Part shown: positions 16,157 through 26,146 of the stretch, piece after piece
How positions within the stretch are numbered: the first letter of the stretch is position 1
Layout of the letters: each line of letters starts with the position of its first letter
Made by a program: the position numbers and the translations under genes
Assembly: GCF_039778605.1 (NCBI RefSeq)
Contig: NZ_CP156060.1
Location: 3,624,001-3,688,000 of the forward strand
Origin: Flavobacterium sp. WV_118_3
Lineage (GTDB): Bacteria > Bacteroidota > Bacteroidia > Flavobacteriales > Flavobacteriaceae
Length of the DNA: 64,000 nt
Reading direction: 5' to 3'
The notes under the pieces: generated by a model
The model's input: the letters and a program-made list of their open reading frames with translations, nothing else
Databases searched by the model: none
What the model was told of the DNA's origin: nothing

Positions 16157-19078
16157 ATGTCTGAAGAAAGAGTAATAAGAATTAACAAGGTTTTAAGGGA
16201 ATTAAACATTTCTCTGGATAGAGCTGTGGACTATTTAAAAGATAAGGGATATACAATTGAATCCAGTCCGAATGCTAAAATTTCTAATGAGGAATATTCT
16301 ATCTTGTGCGGTCAATTCTCTGCTGATAAAGGTAAAAAGGTGGCTTCTCTGGAGGTGAGCGAGGAGAAAAAGAAAGAGAAAGAGGCCTTGCGGGTGGAAA
16401 GAGAACGTGAGATGGAAGAGAAACGCAAAGAGGAAGAAAAACAACGTCAGGATATCATCAAAGCCAAAGCGACCCTTTCCGGGCCGAAAGCTATTGGTAA
16501 AATCGACCTGAACCCGAAAAAAACTGAAGTTGTTGCTGAAAAACCTTCTTCAGAAGAAACGGAAGTCGTAAACACTCCGGAAGTAAAACCGGAAGTAGAA
16601 CATAAAGCGGTGGAAGAAAAAATCGTAGAAAAAACACCAGAGGTAACTCCTGCAGCGCCGGAACCGAAAGAGGTTAAGGAAGTCAAGGAAGTTAAAGAGG
16701 TTCAAAAAATTAAAGAAGTTAAGGAAGAAAAAACAGAAAAAACAGAAAAAGCGGAACCGGCTAAACCTGCCGCTGCTGCTGATGCTCCTGTTGAGGAAGA
16801 GCGTATTGAAACGCAATACCAAAAACTTTCCGGAACAACTTTTACCGGTCAGATGATCGACCTTTCTCAGTTTAATAAACCGAAAAAGAAGAAAGAAGAA
16901 TTCAAAAAGGATAACAACAAACCGAACACTGGTAATGCTGCCAATGCCGGTCAGGGTGGTCAGAATTCAAATAACAACAATGCCAATAAGAGCAAAAGAA
17001 AACGTATTCCGCCAAAACCGGGAACGCCAGGAGCTCAGCAAGGTACCAATCCTCAGCAAGGTGGTGGTAATAACAACAACCGTCAGGGTGGTGGAAATAA
17101 TCCGAGATTCGGAAATAATAAACCGGGATTCCAAAAAGGAAACCGTCCGGCAATTGTTTCTAAAGTCGAGCCTACGGAAGAAGAAGTTAAAAACCAAATC
17201 AAAGAAACTTTAGAAAGACTTCAAGGTAAAGGAAGTAAGTCTAAAGCGGCAAAATACAGAAGAGATAAAAGAGATTCGCACCGTCAGAAATCAGACGACG
17301 AACAAAGAGCGATGGAAGAAGGAAGCAAAGTGCTTAAAGTAACGGAATTCGTTACTGTAGGTGAAATTGCTACCATGATGGATGTGCCAATCACTAAAGT
17401 TATCGGAACCTGTATGTCATTGGGTATCATGGTTACCATGAACCAACGATTGGATGCTGAAACGCTTTCTATCGTAGCCGATGAGTTTGGGTATGAAGTA
17501 GAATTTATTACAACCGATATCGAGGAAGCAATCGAAATAGTGGAAGACAGACCGGAAGATCTGGAACACCGCGCACCGATTGTAACGGTAATGGGTCACG
17601 TTGACCACGGTAAAACATCCTTATTGGATTATATCCGTAAAACAAATGTAATTGCCGGTGAGTCCGGAGGTATTACACAGCACATTGGTGCTTATGGAGT
17701 ACGATTGGATAACGGTCAGCGTATTGCATTCCTGGATACTCCTGGTCACGAGGCGTTTACCGCGATGCGTGCCCGTGGTGCTCAGGTTACGGATATCGTA
17801 ATTATCGTGATTGCTGCCGACGACGACATCATGCCGCAAACCAAAGAGGCGATCAGCCACGCGCAAGCTGCAGGTGTACCGTTGATCTTTGCAATTAATA
17901 AAGTGGATAAGCCTACGGCAAATCCTGAAAAAATTAAAGAAAAACTAGCCGGTATGAACCTATTGGTTGAAGACTGGGGTGGTAAATACCAATCACACGA
18001 TATCTCTGCTAAAACAGGATTAGGAGTGAAAGAATTACTTGAAAAAGTATTGTTGGAAGCTGAAATCCTTGATTTAAAAGCGAATCCAAACAAACCGGCT
18101 GTCGGAACCGTAGTGGAAGCCTTCCTTGATAAAGGACGTGGTTATGTGTCTACTGTTTTGGTTCAGGCAGGTACATTGCGAATCGGAGATTATGTATTAG
18201 CGGGTAAACATCACGGTAAGGTGAAAGCCATGCACGATGAGCGAGGACATAATATTAAAGAAGCAGGTCCTTCTACACCGATTTCAATCTTAGGTCTTGA
18301 CGGAGCGCCAACAGCAGGGGATAAGTTTAGTGTGTTTGAAGATGAAAGAGAAGCAAAACAAATCGCTGTTAAACGGACGCAGTTGTTACGTGAGCAATCG
18401 GTTCGTACGCAGAAACATATTACACTTGCCGAAATCGGTCGTCGTATCGCTTTAGGTCAGTTTAAAGAATTAAACATCATCCTTAAAGGGGATGTGGATG
18501 GATCGGTTGAAGCATTATCCGATTCCTTCTCTAAATTATCAACCGAAGAAATCCAGATCCGTATCATTCATAAAGGAGTAGGTGCAATTACCGAATCTGA
18601 CGTATTGTTGGCTTCTGCATCGGATGCGATCATCATCGGATTTAATGTACGTCCTTCCGGAAGTGCGAAACAATTGGCTGATAAAGAAGAAATCGATATC
18701 CGAAACTACTCGATCATTTACGATGCTATCGACGATTTGAAAGATGCGATGGAAGGTATGTTGTCACCGGAATTAAAAGAAGAAATTACCGGTACTGCCG
18801 AAATCCGCGAAACATTCAAAATCTCGAAAGTGGGTACGATTGCAGGATGTATGGTTACCGATGGTAAAATCTTCCGTAACTCGAGAATCCGACTTATCCG
18901 GGACGGTGTGGTAATCTTTACCGGTGAATTGAGTACGCTGAAACGTTTTAAAGACGATGTGAAAGAAGTTTCCAAAGGATATGACTGTGGTATGCAGATC
19001 AAAAACTACAACGATATCAAAGAATACGATATCATTGAAGGATTCCAGGAAGTGGAAGTGAAAAAGAAACTGAAATAA
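16157..19078 (+). CDS. infB: Translation initiation factor IF-2
   Basis: A 973-aa GTPase that brings initiator tRNA to the 30S subunit. Residues 1-55 form the small N-terminal domain ([20 protein letters not shown]). A long charged linker (about 60-400) is Glu/Lys-rich, with a tandem KEVKEV tract, then Asn/Gly/Gln-rich stretches. The second N-terminal module ([20 protein letters not shown]) precedes the G domain at about 475-645: G1 [10 protein letters not shown]3 DTPGHEAF, G4 NKVD. Domains II to IV follow to the end ([19 protein letters not shown]). The gap to nusA is 61 nt. A palindrome and a terminator follow the stop. Confidence 0.97.
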   Translation: MSEERVIRINKVLRELNISLDRAVDYLKDKGYTIESSPNAKISNEEYSILCGQFSADKGKKVASLEVSEEKKKEKEALRVEREREMEEKRKEEEKQRQDIIKAKATLSGPKAIGKIDLNPKKTEVVAEKPSSEETEVVNTPEVKPEVEHKAVEEKIVEKTPEVTPAAPEPKEVKEVKEVKEVQKIKEVKEEKTEKTEKAEPAKPAAAADAPVEEERIETQYQKLSGTTFTGQMIDLSQFNKPKKKKEEFKKDNNKPNTGNAANAGQGGQNSNNNNANKSKRKRIPPKPGTPGAQQGTNPQQGGGNNNNRQGGGNNPRFGNNKPGFQKGNRPAIVSKVEPTEEEVKNQIKETLERLQGKGSKSKAAKYRRDKRDSHRQKSDDEQRAMEEGSKVLKVTEFVTVGEIATMMDVPITKVIGTCMSLGIMVTMNQRLDAETLSIVADEFGYEVEFITTDIEEAIEIVEDRPEDLEHRAPIVTVMGHVDHGKTSLLDYIRKTNVIAGESGGITQHIGAYGVRLDNGQRIAFLDTPGHEAFTAMRARGAQVTDIVIIVIAADDDIMPQTKEAISHAQAAGVPLIFAINKVDKPTANPEKIKEKLAGMNLLVEDWGGKYQSHDISAKTGLGVKELLEKVLLEAEILDLKANPNKPAVGTVVEAFLDKGRGYVSTVLVQAGTLRIGDYVLAGKHHGKVKAMHDERGHNIKEAGPSTPISILGLDGAPTAGDKFSVFEDEREAKQIAVKRTQLLREQSVRTQKHITLAEIGRRIALGQFKELNIILKGDVDGSVEALSDSFSKLSTEEIQIRIIHKGVGAITESDVLLASASDAIIIGFNVRPSGSAKQLADKEEIDIRNYSIIYDAIDDLKDAMEGMLSPELKEEITGTAEIRETFKISKVGTIAGCMVTDGKIFRNSRIRLIRDGVVIFTGELSTLKRFKDDVKEVSKGYDCGMQIKNYNDIKEYDIIEGFQEVEVKKKLK

Positions 19079-19084
19079 TAGCTT

Positions 19085-19117
19085 ACATCTGACGGGTTTT
19101 TAAAACCTGTCAGGTGT
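19085..19117. repeat. Palindromic repeat, family also seen at 31.4 and 31.55 kb
   Basis: ACATCTGACGGGTTTT (19085-19100) faces AAAACCTGTCAGGTGT (19102-19117). As RNA all 16 positions pair, two of them as G-U. The core AAAACCTGTCAGGTGT recurs exactly at about 31559-31574 and in decayed form at about 31397-31422. It sits just after infB and before the operon terminator. Confidence 0.6.
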
Positions 19118-19127
19118 TATGATAACT

Positions 19128-19160
19128 AAAAAGCTCCGCAATTTTGCGGAGCTTTTTTTA
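19128..19160. terminator. Bidirectional terminator between infB and the SPOR gene
   Basis: AAAAAGCTCCGCA (19128-19140) pairs with TGCGGAGCTTTTT (19145-19157), T run on the right and A run on the left, so it serves infB and the convergent minus-strand gene ending at 19189. Confidence 0.88.
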
Positions 19161-19188
19161 TTGCAAACCCGGTGACGGGGTTTTGTTT

Positions 19189-19581
19189 TTATTGTTTGTT
19201 CGGTTTTATCAGTAAAGCATTCGGGTATTTCTTCTTGATGTCCAACAGGTTTTTTTCGGCTTCTATTCGTGTTTTAAACGAACCGATCCAAACCTTGTAA
19301 GAAGGATTGTTATACACGATGGTTCCGTCCATATTTCTGAATTCTTTTCGGAAATTTACCAACGTTTTTTTGGCTTCGTCATTAGTACCGTAAAAAATTT
19401 GAATTTTATACCGATCGTTAACAGTTATAGAGCTATTTATTTTTCGTTTTTCATTTAAAAGCTGTTCGAATTTCGGATCCTGATCGATGTTAATTTTTGA
19501 GGTTTGTGCCTGTGCTATTGGGCTTAAAAATAAAGCGATTAAAGGTAAAAAGTGAATTTTGTTTACGGGTAAGATTCTCAT
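19189..19581 (-). CDS. Secreted SPOR-domain protein
   Basis: A 130-aa protein starting at the ATG at 19581 (MRILPVNKIHFLPLIALFLSPIAQAQ, a signal peptide); the ATG seven codons upstream adds MQQTYFI, which would weaken it. After a short linker, residues about 55-125 form a SPOR domain: RYKIQIFYGTNDEAKKTL, a middle strand TIVYNNPSYKVWIGSF, and KTRIEAEKNLLDIKKKYPNALLI. SPOR domains bind peptidoglycan stripped of stem peptides, often at division sites. It is thus probably a periplasmic cell-wall binder; its partner is unknown. It is convergent with infB and divergent from the act operon. Confidence 0.88.
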   Translation of the reverse strand: MRILPVNKIHFLPLIALFLSPIAQAQTSKINIDQDPKFEQLLNEKRKINSSITVNDRYKIQIFYGTNDEAKKTLVNFRKEFRNMDGTIVYNNPSYKVWIGSFKTRIEAEKNLLDIKKKYPNALLIKPNKQ

Positions 19582-19684
19582 AATGAAGTATGTTTGCTGC
19601 AAAAATACAATTATTCCGTGAAAACAGGCCTTGACAGTTTATTTAGAATGGGTATAAATTGCAATTAAGATAAATTTAAGGTTT

Positions 19685-19712
19685 TTTGAATAGTACATAA
19701 GTCGTATTTTTG
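19685..19712 (+). promoter_or_regulatory. Probable promoter of the act-cox operon
   Basis: TTTG at 19685-19688 and TATTTTTG at 19705-19712, spacer 16 nt (a little short). The start would lie near 19718, giving a leader of about 80 nt to the ATG at 19798. Confidence 0.5.
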
Positions 19713-19797
19713 TCGGAGTTTATAAATAAGGTAGGCTTTTGTTTTAGGACTATTCCAGACAAAATCGTGCCAAATTTAGTTGATAATCATTTTAACT

Positions 19798-21072
19798 ATG
19801 AAAAAAGTGGGTAACCATAAATCGTTTTCAAAGATTTTATTGTTCAGTTTAGCATTAGTGCTATCTTTTTCTTTTACCTCTAATGCACAGGATGCAGCTG
19901 CAGGTAAAGCGCTTTTTAATTCTAATTGTGCCGCTTGTCACAAGTTGGATGCAGCAATGACGGGGCCTGCGCTTCGTGGTGTTACAGAACGACATGACAC
20001 AGCCTGGTTGCATAAATGGATTAAAAACAGTTCCGAGTTGATTAAATCCGGTGATGCCAAAGCTATTAAGGTGTTTGAGGAGAATGACAAGAAAGTAATG
20101 ACTGCTTTCCCGCAATTGTCTGATGCCGATATCGATAATATCTTAGCGTATACTTCTCAACCTAAGGAGGAGCCTAAGGCTGCTGCTGCAGGTGGTGGTG
20201 GTACTGCCGGTGCTCAGGAAGGTGGGGTTTCTAATAGCCTGGTTTTAGGGGTTTTAGCGGTAGTGCTTGCTATGTTGGTAGCAATGTTATTGTTTGTGAA
20301 AAACGTACTGAACAAAATTGCGAAAGCGAATGGTATCGAAGCTCCTGTAAAAGAGAAGTCGTTACCAATCTGGATTGCATTCGCCAGAAATCAATTCCTG
20401 GTATTAGTGTCGGTTATTGTAATGCTTTTAGTTGGAGCATACTTTATCTACGGATACTTAATGCAGATTGGTGTTGATCAAGGGTATGAGCCGATTCAGC
20501 CAATTCACTTCTCGCATAAAATTCACGCTGGTGATAACGGTATTGATTGTAAATACTGTCACTCTTCTGCTCGTGTTAGTAAAACTTCAGGTATTCCATC
20601 GTTGAATGTTTGTATGAACTGTCATAAAAACATCAATGAATTCCAGGGGGATGCGGATTCAACTTATGTTGAGCATACTAAAGAATTCTACTCTGCTGAA
20701 ATCCAAAAACTATACGATGCTGTAGGATGGGATAAAACAGCTCAAAAATATACAGGAAAAGTGAAACCTGTTAAGTGGGTTCGTGTTCATAATCTTCCTG
20801 ACTTTGTGTACTTCAATCACTCACAGCACGTGTCTGTTGCAGGATTAGAGTGTCAGAAATGTCACGGTCCGGTTGAGACTATGGAAATTATGAGACAACA
20901 TTCTCCGTTAACTATGGGATGGTGTGTGAACTGTCACAGAGAAACCAATGTTAATGTGGAAGGTAACGAGTACTACAAAAAAATCCACGAAGAACTATCC
21001 AAAAAATATGGTGTAGATAAATTGACTGCTGCACAAATGGGAGGTTTAGAGTGTGGTAAATGTCACTATTAA
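19798..21072 (+). CDS. actA: Alternative complex III subunit ActA, multiheme cytochrome c
   Basis: A 424-aa membrane-anchored cytochrome. A signal segment (to about residue 30) is followed by a small monoheme cytochrome c domain with CAACH (C44-H48). Two hydrophobic stretches (about 150-175 and 200-225) follow a Gly-rich linker. The C-terminal half has five more CxxCH motifs: CKYCH, CMNCH, CQKCH, CVNCH and CGKCH, the pentaheme set of ActA. It passes electrons from the quinol oxidation site in ActB/ActC towards cytochrome oxidase. First gene of actABCDEF-coxBA. The start is the ATG at 19798; an in-frame codon six residues upstream is less likely. The extra N-terminal heme makes six in total. 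Confidence 0.94.
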   Translation: MKKVGNHKSFSKILLFSLALVLSFSFTSNAQDAAAGKALFNSNCAACHKLDAAMTGPALRGVTERHDTAWLHKWIKNSSELIKSGDAKAIKVFEENDKKVMTAFPQLSDADIDNILAYTSQPKEEPKAAAAGGGGTAGAQEGGVSNSLVLGVLAVVLAMLVAMLLFVKNVLNKIAKANGIEAPVKEKSLPIWIAFARNQFLVLVSVIVMLLVGAYFIYGYLMQIGVDQGYEPIQPIHFSHKIHAGDNGIDCKYCHSSARVSKTSGIPSLNVCMNCHKNINEFQGDADSTYVEHTKEFYSAEIQKLYDAVGWDKTAQKYTGKVKPVKWVRVHNLPDFVYFNHSQHVSVAGLECQKCHGPVETMEIMRQHSPLTMGWCVNCHRETNVNVEGNEYYKKIHEELSKKYGVDKLTAAQMGGLECGKCHY

Positions 21073-21104
21073 TAAATAAATTAAGAAGCTAATATCTATA
21101 TACA

Positions 21105-24100
21105 ATGGCATCAAACAAAAAATACTGGAAAAGTGTTGAAGAACTAAACGAAAATAGTTCTATTGTTGAGACGCTAAGAAACAATGAGTTTGTTGAGGAA
21201 ATTCCTACTGATGAATTTCTTGGAGATAAGGATGCCTTATCGACTTCGTCGACTACTCGTCGTGACTTTTTGAAATACGTAGGATTCTCTACAGCAGCAG
21301 CTTCTTTAGCTGCGTGTGAAGGTCCTGTAATCAAGTCTATTCCTTATGTAGTTCAACCTGAAGAGATCATTCCGGGTGTTGCAGATTTCTATGCAACAAC
21401 TATTGCTGATGGTTTCGATTTCGCAAATATCCTTATCAAAACGCGTGAAGGTCGTCCTATCAAGGTTGAAAATAATAATTTACCGAATGCAAAAACCGGA
21501 GCAAATGCAAGAGTTCATGCTTCTGTATTGTCCCTTTACGATAGTCTTCGTTTAAAGCAATCTAAAATTGAAGGTAAAGATGCTTCATGGGCAGATGTTG
21601 ATGCTAAAGTAACAGCAGCATTGGCGGATGCTAAAGCAAAAGGTGGACAAGTGGTTCTTTTAACCGGAACGATGGCGAGTCCCTCTACTGATAGATTGAT
21701 CGCTGACTTTATCGCAAAAAACCCTACTGCTAAACATGTAGTGTATGATGCGGTTTCAAGTTCTGATGCTCTTGATGCTTTCCAAATGGTATATGGTGAA
21801 AGAGCTTTAGCGGATTATGATTTCTCAAAAGCGGATGTTATTGTTTCTGTTGGTGCTGATATCTTAGGAGATTGGCAAGGTGGTGGATATGATGCCGGAT
21901 ATGCACAGGGGCGTATTCCTAAAAACGGGAAAATGTCGAAACATATCCAAATTGAATCCAATATGTCACTTGCGGGAGCAAACGCTGACAAGCGTATCCC
22001 GATGACAGTTACCGAGCAAAAACATGCTTTAGTAAAAATATACAATGTAATTACCGGTGCTTCTGTTTCGACTCCGAAAGTAGCAAACGAAGAAGCGGTA
22101 ATGAAAGCAGCGCAACAATTAAAAGCGGCTGCCGGAAAAGGAGTTTTAGTTTCGGGTCTGGATGATGTTAATGCACAATTATTGGTGTTGGCTATTAACA
22201 GAGCTTTAAATGCTGAAGCATTCAATCCTGCTACACCTCGACTGATCCGTAAAGGTGATGCGAAAGCAGTAGCACAATTGGTAAAAGACATGAAAACGGG
22301 TGCTGTACACACGTTAATCATGAACGGTGTTAACCCGGTTTATACGTTACCAAATGCGGCTGATTTCGTAGAAGGTCTTAATAAAGTAAAAATGTCTGTT
22401 GCGTTTTCATTAAAAGAAGACGAAACGGCTTCCAAAACAAAGGTTGCTGTTGCAGCGCCACACTATTTAGAGTCTTGGGGTGATGTTTCCATCGTAAAAG
22501 GACACTATAGTGTTACGCAGCCAACAATCCGTCCTTTGTTTGATACAAAACAATTCCAGGAGGCATTATTAGCCTGGACAGGAAATCCGGCTTCTTACTA
22601 TGATTTCCTTAAAGCACACGGTACTTCTGTAGTAGCGGGTGGTGCTACCTGGAACAAATTAGTACACGATGGTTTCTATGTAACTCCGGTTACTACAGCT
22701 GCTGGCGGTGCTAATGTTGATTTTGCTTCTGCTGCCGGAGCTTTAGCGCAAGCTAAAAACCTTGGTGGACTGGAATTAGTATTGTATACTAAAACCGGTA
22801 TGGGTGATGGTCAACAGGCGAACAACCCTTGGTTACAAGAGTTCCCGGATCCGATTACACGTGTATCATGGGATAACTACGTAACTGTTTCTAAAAAAGA
22901 CGCCGAAAAACTAGGTTTAGTAAATTATAACGTAGCAAACGGTGGATTAAACGGAAGCTATTCTACTATTGAAGTAGGTGGTGTGAAGTTGGAAAACGTT
23001 CCGGTAATCATTCAACCCGGTCAGGCTGTTGGAACTATCGGTCTTGCTTTAGGTTACGGCCGTAAAGAAGCAATGAAACAGGAAATGCAGGTTGGAGTTA
23101 ATGCCTATACGCTTTATGCAAACATGAAATCCGACCAGTCTGCAAAAGTTTCCAAAGCAAACGGAGATCACGAATTCGCTTGTGTTCAGTTACAAAAAAC
23201 ATTAATGGGTAGAGGTGATATCATCAAAGAAACTACCCTTGAAATCTTCAATACTAAAGATGCTGCGGAATGGAATGTAATGCCGGTAGTATCCTTAGAT
23301 CACAAAGAAACTCCGGTTACTAAAGTTGATATCTGGGATTCTTTCGACCGTTCAGTAGGACATCACTTTAACTTATCGATCGACTTGAATGCCTGTACAG
23401 GTTGTGGCGCATGTGTTATCGCATGTCACGCAGAAAACAACGTACCGGTAGTAGGTAAATCTGAGGTTAGAAGAAGTCGTGATATGCACTGGTTGCGTAT
23501 TGACCGTTACTATTCTTCTCAGGATACTTTCAAAGGAGATGTTGAATTAAAAGAAGGTGCTTCCGGATTAATGAACTCTATCGATACCTTTACAGGTATG
23601 GAAGATCCGTCAGAAAATCCACAGGTTGCTTTCCAACCGGTAATGTGTCAGCACTGTAACCACGCACCATGTGAAACAGTATGTCCGGTAGCGGCTACTT
23701 CTCACGGGCGTCAGGGACAAAACCACATGGCTTACAACCGTTGTGTGGGTACCCGTTACTGTGCAAACAACTGTCCGTATAAAGTACGTCGTTTCAACTG
23801 GTTCTTATACAACAAAAACAGTGAGTTCGACTACCACATGAATGATGATTTAGGACGTATGGTATTGAATCCTGATGTGAACGTTCGTTCAAGAGGGGTT
23901 ATGGAGAAATGTTCACTATGTATCCAGATGACGCAATCTACTATCTTAAAAGCGAAACGCGAAGGAAGATTGGTAGGTAAAGACGAGTTCCAGGTAGCAT
24001 GTTCGGCAGCTTGTTCAAGCGGAGCGATGATATTTGGTGACGTAAATGATAAAGAAAGTCAGGTTGCTAAATTGGCCGAAGACGACAGAATGTATCACTT

Positions 24101-24161
24101 ACTGGAGCACATCGGAACAAAACCAAATGTATTCTATCACGTAAAAGTTAGAAATACCTAA
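21105..24161 (+). CDS. actB: Alternative complex III subunit ActB, molybdopterin-like and iron-sulfur protein
   Basis: A 1018-aa periplasm-facing subunit. Near residue 45 is a Tat-like motif (TTRRDFLKYVGFSTAAASLAAC), with a following AAC that could be lipidated. The large middle part (about 70-700) resembles the catalytic subunit of molybdopterin enzymes, but in ACIII this domain is known not to bind molybdenum. The C-terminal part carries the iron-sulfur domain with Cys clusters CTGCGACVIAC, CQHCNHAPCETVC, CVGTRYCANNC and CSLC with CSAAC, suiting three [4Fe-4S] and one [3Fe-4S]. It receives electrons from menaquinol and hands them to ActA. 32 nt after actA. Confidence 0.96.
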   Translation: MASNKKYWKSVEELNENSSIVETLRNNEFVEEIPTDEFLGDKDALSTSSTTRRDFLKYVGFSTAAASLAACEGPVIKSIPYVVQPEEIIPGVADFYATTIADGFDFANILIKTREGRPIKVENNNLPNAKTGANARVHASVLSLYDSLRLKQSKIEGKDASWADVDAKVTAALADAKAKGGQVVLLTGTMASPSTDRLIADFIAKNPTAKHVVYDAVSSSDALDAFQMVYGERALADYDFSKADVIVSVGADILGDWQGGGYDAGYAQGRIPKNGKMSKHIQIESNMSLAGANADKRIPMTVTEQKHALVKIYNVITGASVSTPKVANEEAVMKAAQQLKAAAGKGVLVSGLDDVNAQLLVLAINRALNAEAFNPATPRLIRKGDAKAVAQLVKDMKTGAVHTLIMNGVNPVYTLPNAADFVEGLNKVKMSVAFSLKEDETASKTKVAVAAPHYLESWGDVSIVKGHYSVTQPTIRPLFDTKQFQEALLAWTGNPASYYDFLKAHGTSVVAGGATWNKLVHDGFYVTPVTTAAGGANVDFASAAGALAQAKNLGGLELVLYTKTGMGDGQQANNPWLQEFPDPITRVSWDNYVTVSKKDAEKLGLVNYNVANGGLNGSYSTIEVGGVKLENVPVIIQPGQAVGTIGLALGYGRKEAMKQEMQVGVNAYTLYANMKSDQSAKVSKANGDHEFACVQLQKTLMGRGDIIKETTLEIFNTKDAAEWNVMPVVSLDHKETPVTKVDIWDSFDRSVGHHFNLSIDLNACTGCGACVIACHAENNVPVVGKSEVRRSRDMHWLRIDRYYSSQDTFKGDVELKEGASGLMNSIDTFTGMEDPSENPQVAFQPVMCQHCNHAPCETVCPVAATSHGRQGQNHMAYNRCVGTRYCANNCPYKVRRFNWFLYNKNSEFDYHMNDDLGRMVLNPDVNVRSRGVMEKCSLCIQMTQSTILKAKREGRLVGKDEFQVACSAACSSGAMIFGDVNDKESQVAKLAEDDRMYHLLEHIGTKPNVFYHVKVRNT

Positions 24162-24200
24162 ACAAGTAAAATAATTAATTAAGAATCAATATAAAGGATT

Positions 24201-25607
24201 ATGTCGTCTCATTACGAAGCACCCATTAGAAAACCTTTGGTTATAGGTGATAAAACTTATCACGATGTAACAGTAGATGTAGCTAGACCTGTTGAAGGAA
24301 GAGCGAACAAACTATGGTGGATAGTATTCTCTATCGCGTTAACCGCTTTCCTTTGGGGATTAGGTTGTATGATCTACACCATTTCTACCGGTATCGGAAC
24401 ATGGGGATTAAATAAAACAATTGGTTGGGCATGGGATATTACCAACTTCGTATGGTGGGTAGGTATCGGTCACGCCGGAACCCTAATTTCTGCCGTACTA
24501 TTATTATTCCGTCAAAAATGGAGAATGGCGATTAACCGTTCTGCAGAAGCGATGACTATCTTCTCGGTAGTTCAGGCAGGTTTATTCCCGATTATCCACA
24601 TGGGACGTCCATGGTTAGGATACTGGGTATTACCAATCCCGAACCAATTCGGTTCACTTTGGGTTAACTTTAACTCACCCTTACTTTGGGACGTATTCGC
24701 GATCTCTACCTATTTATCGGTTTCATTGGTTTTCTGGTGGACTGGTTTATTACCCGATTTCGCAATGCTACGGGACCGTGCGGTAACACCATTTACAAAA
24801 AGAGTTTATTCAATCCTTTCGTTCGGATGGAGTGGTAGAGCTAAAGACTGGCAGCGTTTTGAAGAGGTATCTCTTGTATTAGCCGGTTTGGCAACACCTC
24901 TTGTACTTTCCGTACACACGATCGTATCCTTTGACTTTGCTACTTCCGTTATTCCGGGATGGCATACCACAATCTTACCGCCGTACTTCGTTGCGGGTGC
25001 GATCTTCTCCGGATTCGCAATGGTAAACACACTTTTGATCATTATGAGAAAAGTGTCTAATCTTGAAGAGTATATCACCGTACAGCATATCGAATTGATG
25101 AACATCGTAGTGATGATTACAGGTTCTATCGTTGGTATCGCGTATATCACTGAGCTTTTCGTAGCTTGGTATTCAGGAGTAGAATACGAACAATACGCTT
25201 TCTTAAACAGAGCAACAGGTCCTTACTGGTGGTCATACTGGTTGATGATGACGTGTAACGTATTCTCGCCGCAGTTCATGTGGTTCAAAAAATTAAGAAC
25301 CAGTATCATGTTCTCATTCATTATCTCTATCGTAGTAAACATCGGTATGTGGTTTGAGCGTTTCGTAATTATCGTTACCTCATTACACCGTGATTACCTA
25401 CCATCTTCTTGGACTATGTTCCAGCCAACGTTTGTTGATGCTGGTATCTATATCGGTACAATCGGATTCTTCTTCGTATTATTCTTGTTATATTCAAGAA
25501 GCTTCCCGGTAATTGCACAGGCAGAGGTTAAAACGATCCTGAAAACATCGGGTGATAACTACAAGAGACAAAGAGAATTAGAAGGACACAATTCACATAA
25601 TCATTAA
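24201..25607 (+). CDS. actC: Alternative complex III subunit ActC (NrfD-like)
   Basis: A 468-aa integral membrane protein with about ten hydrophobic helices, for example WWIVFSIALTAFLWGLGCMIY and GIGHAGTLISAVLLLF. It belongs to the NrfD/PsrC family, which holds the quinol site of complexes with iron-sulfur partners. In ACIII, ActC binds menaquinol next to the ActB clusters. The cytoplasmic C-terminus is charged and His-rich (GHNSHNH). actD begins 6 nt after its stop, so the two are tightly coupled. Confidence 0.95.
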   Translation: MSSHYEAPIRKPLVIGDKTYHDVTVDVARPVEGRANKLWWIVFSIALTAFLWGLGCMIYTISTGIGTWGLNKTIGWAWDITNFVWWVGIGHAGTLISAVLLLFRQKWRMAINRSAEAMTIFSVVQAGLFPIIHMGRPWLGYWVLPIPNQFGSLWVNFNSPLLWDVFAISTYLSVSLVFWWTGLLPDFAMLRDRAVTPFTKRVYSILSFGWSGRAKDWQRFEEVSLVLAGLATPLVLSVHTIVSFDFATSVIPGWHTTILPPYFVAGAIFSGFAMVNTLLIIMRKVSNLEEYITVQHIELMNIVVMITGSIVGIAYITELFVAWYSGVEYEQYAFLNRATGPYWWSYWLMMTCNVFSPQFMWFKKLRTSIMFSFIISIVVNIGMWFERFVIIVTSLHRDYLPSSWTMFQPTFVDAGIYIGTIGFFFVLFLLYSRSFPVIAQAEVKTILKTSGDNYKRQRELEGHNSHNH

Positions 25608-25613
25608 TAGATC

Positions 25614-26138
25614 ATGAGTAATAAAGTAATACATGCTATATACAATGATGATGACATCCTGATGGATGCTGTTAAAGCTACCCGTGCGGCGCATCATCAT
25701 ATTGAAGAAGTTTACACACCATTCCCGGTTCACGGGTTGGACAAAGCAATGGGGTTAGCGCCTACAAGAATTGCGATTGCTTCTTTCCTTTACGGTTTAG
25801 TTGGTTTATCAGTTGCAGCATCATTAATGAACTATGTTATGATTGTTGACTGGCCACAGGATATCGGTGGAAAACCAAGTTTTAGTTTTATCGATAACAT
25901 GCCGGCTTTCGTGCCTATTATGTTTGAGCTTACCGTATTTTTCGCAGCTCACTTAATGGTAATTACATTCTACCTTAGAAGTAAATTATGGCCGTTCAAA
26001 GCCGCTGAAAACCCGGATGTAAGAACTACAGACGATCACTTCTTAATGGAAGTGGCACTTCACGGAAACGAAGATGATTTGATTTCGTTCTTCAAGAATA
26101 CAGGTGCTGTAGAAGTTAAAGTAATTGATAAGCATTAA
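25614..26138 (+). CDS. actD: Alternative complex III subunit ActD (DUF3341)
   Basis: A 174-aa protein with two membrane helices (about residues 57-80, IAIASFLYGLVGLSVAASLMNYV, and 100-122, FVPIMFELTVFFAAHLMVITFYL). The N-terminal part has the DUF3341 pattern DDDILMDAVKATRAAHHHIEEVYTPFPVHGLDKAMG. It is a structural subunit of alternative complex III without known cofactors. It lies between actC and actE in the usual order, 8 nt before actE. Confidence 0.94.
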   Translation: MSNKVIHAIYNDDDILMDAVKATRAAHHHIEEVYTPFPVHGLDKAMGLAPTRIAIASFLYGLVGLSVAASLMNYVMIVDWPQDIGGKPSFSFIDNMPAFVPIMFELTVFFAAHLMVITFYLRSKLWPFKAAENPDVRTTDDHFLMEVALHGNEDDLISFFKNTGAVEVKVIDKH

Positions 26139-26146
26139 TTGAAGAT

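Noticed and set aside
16680..16750. Tandem repeat in infB
   Set aside because: The KEVKEV tract is normal low complexity of the IF-2 linker, not a functional DNA repeat.
16447..17213. Several long frames inside the infB linker, both strands
   Set aside because: They are shadows of the low-complexity Glu/Lys and Asn/Gly tracts of IF-2.
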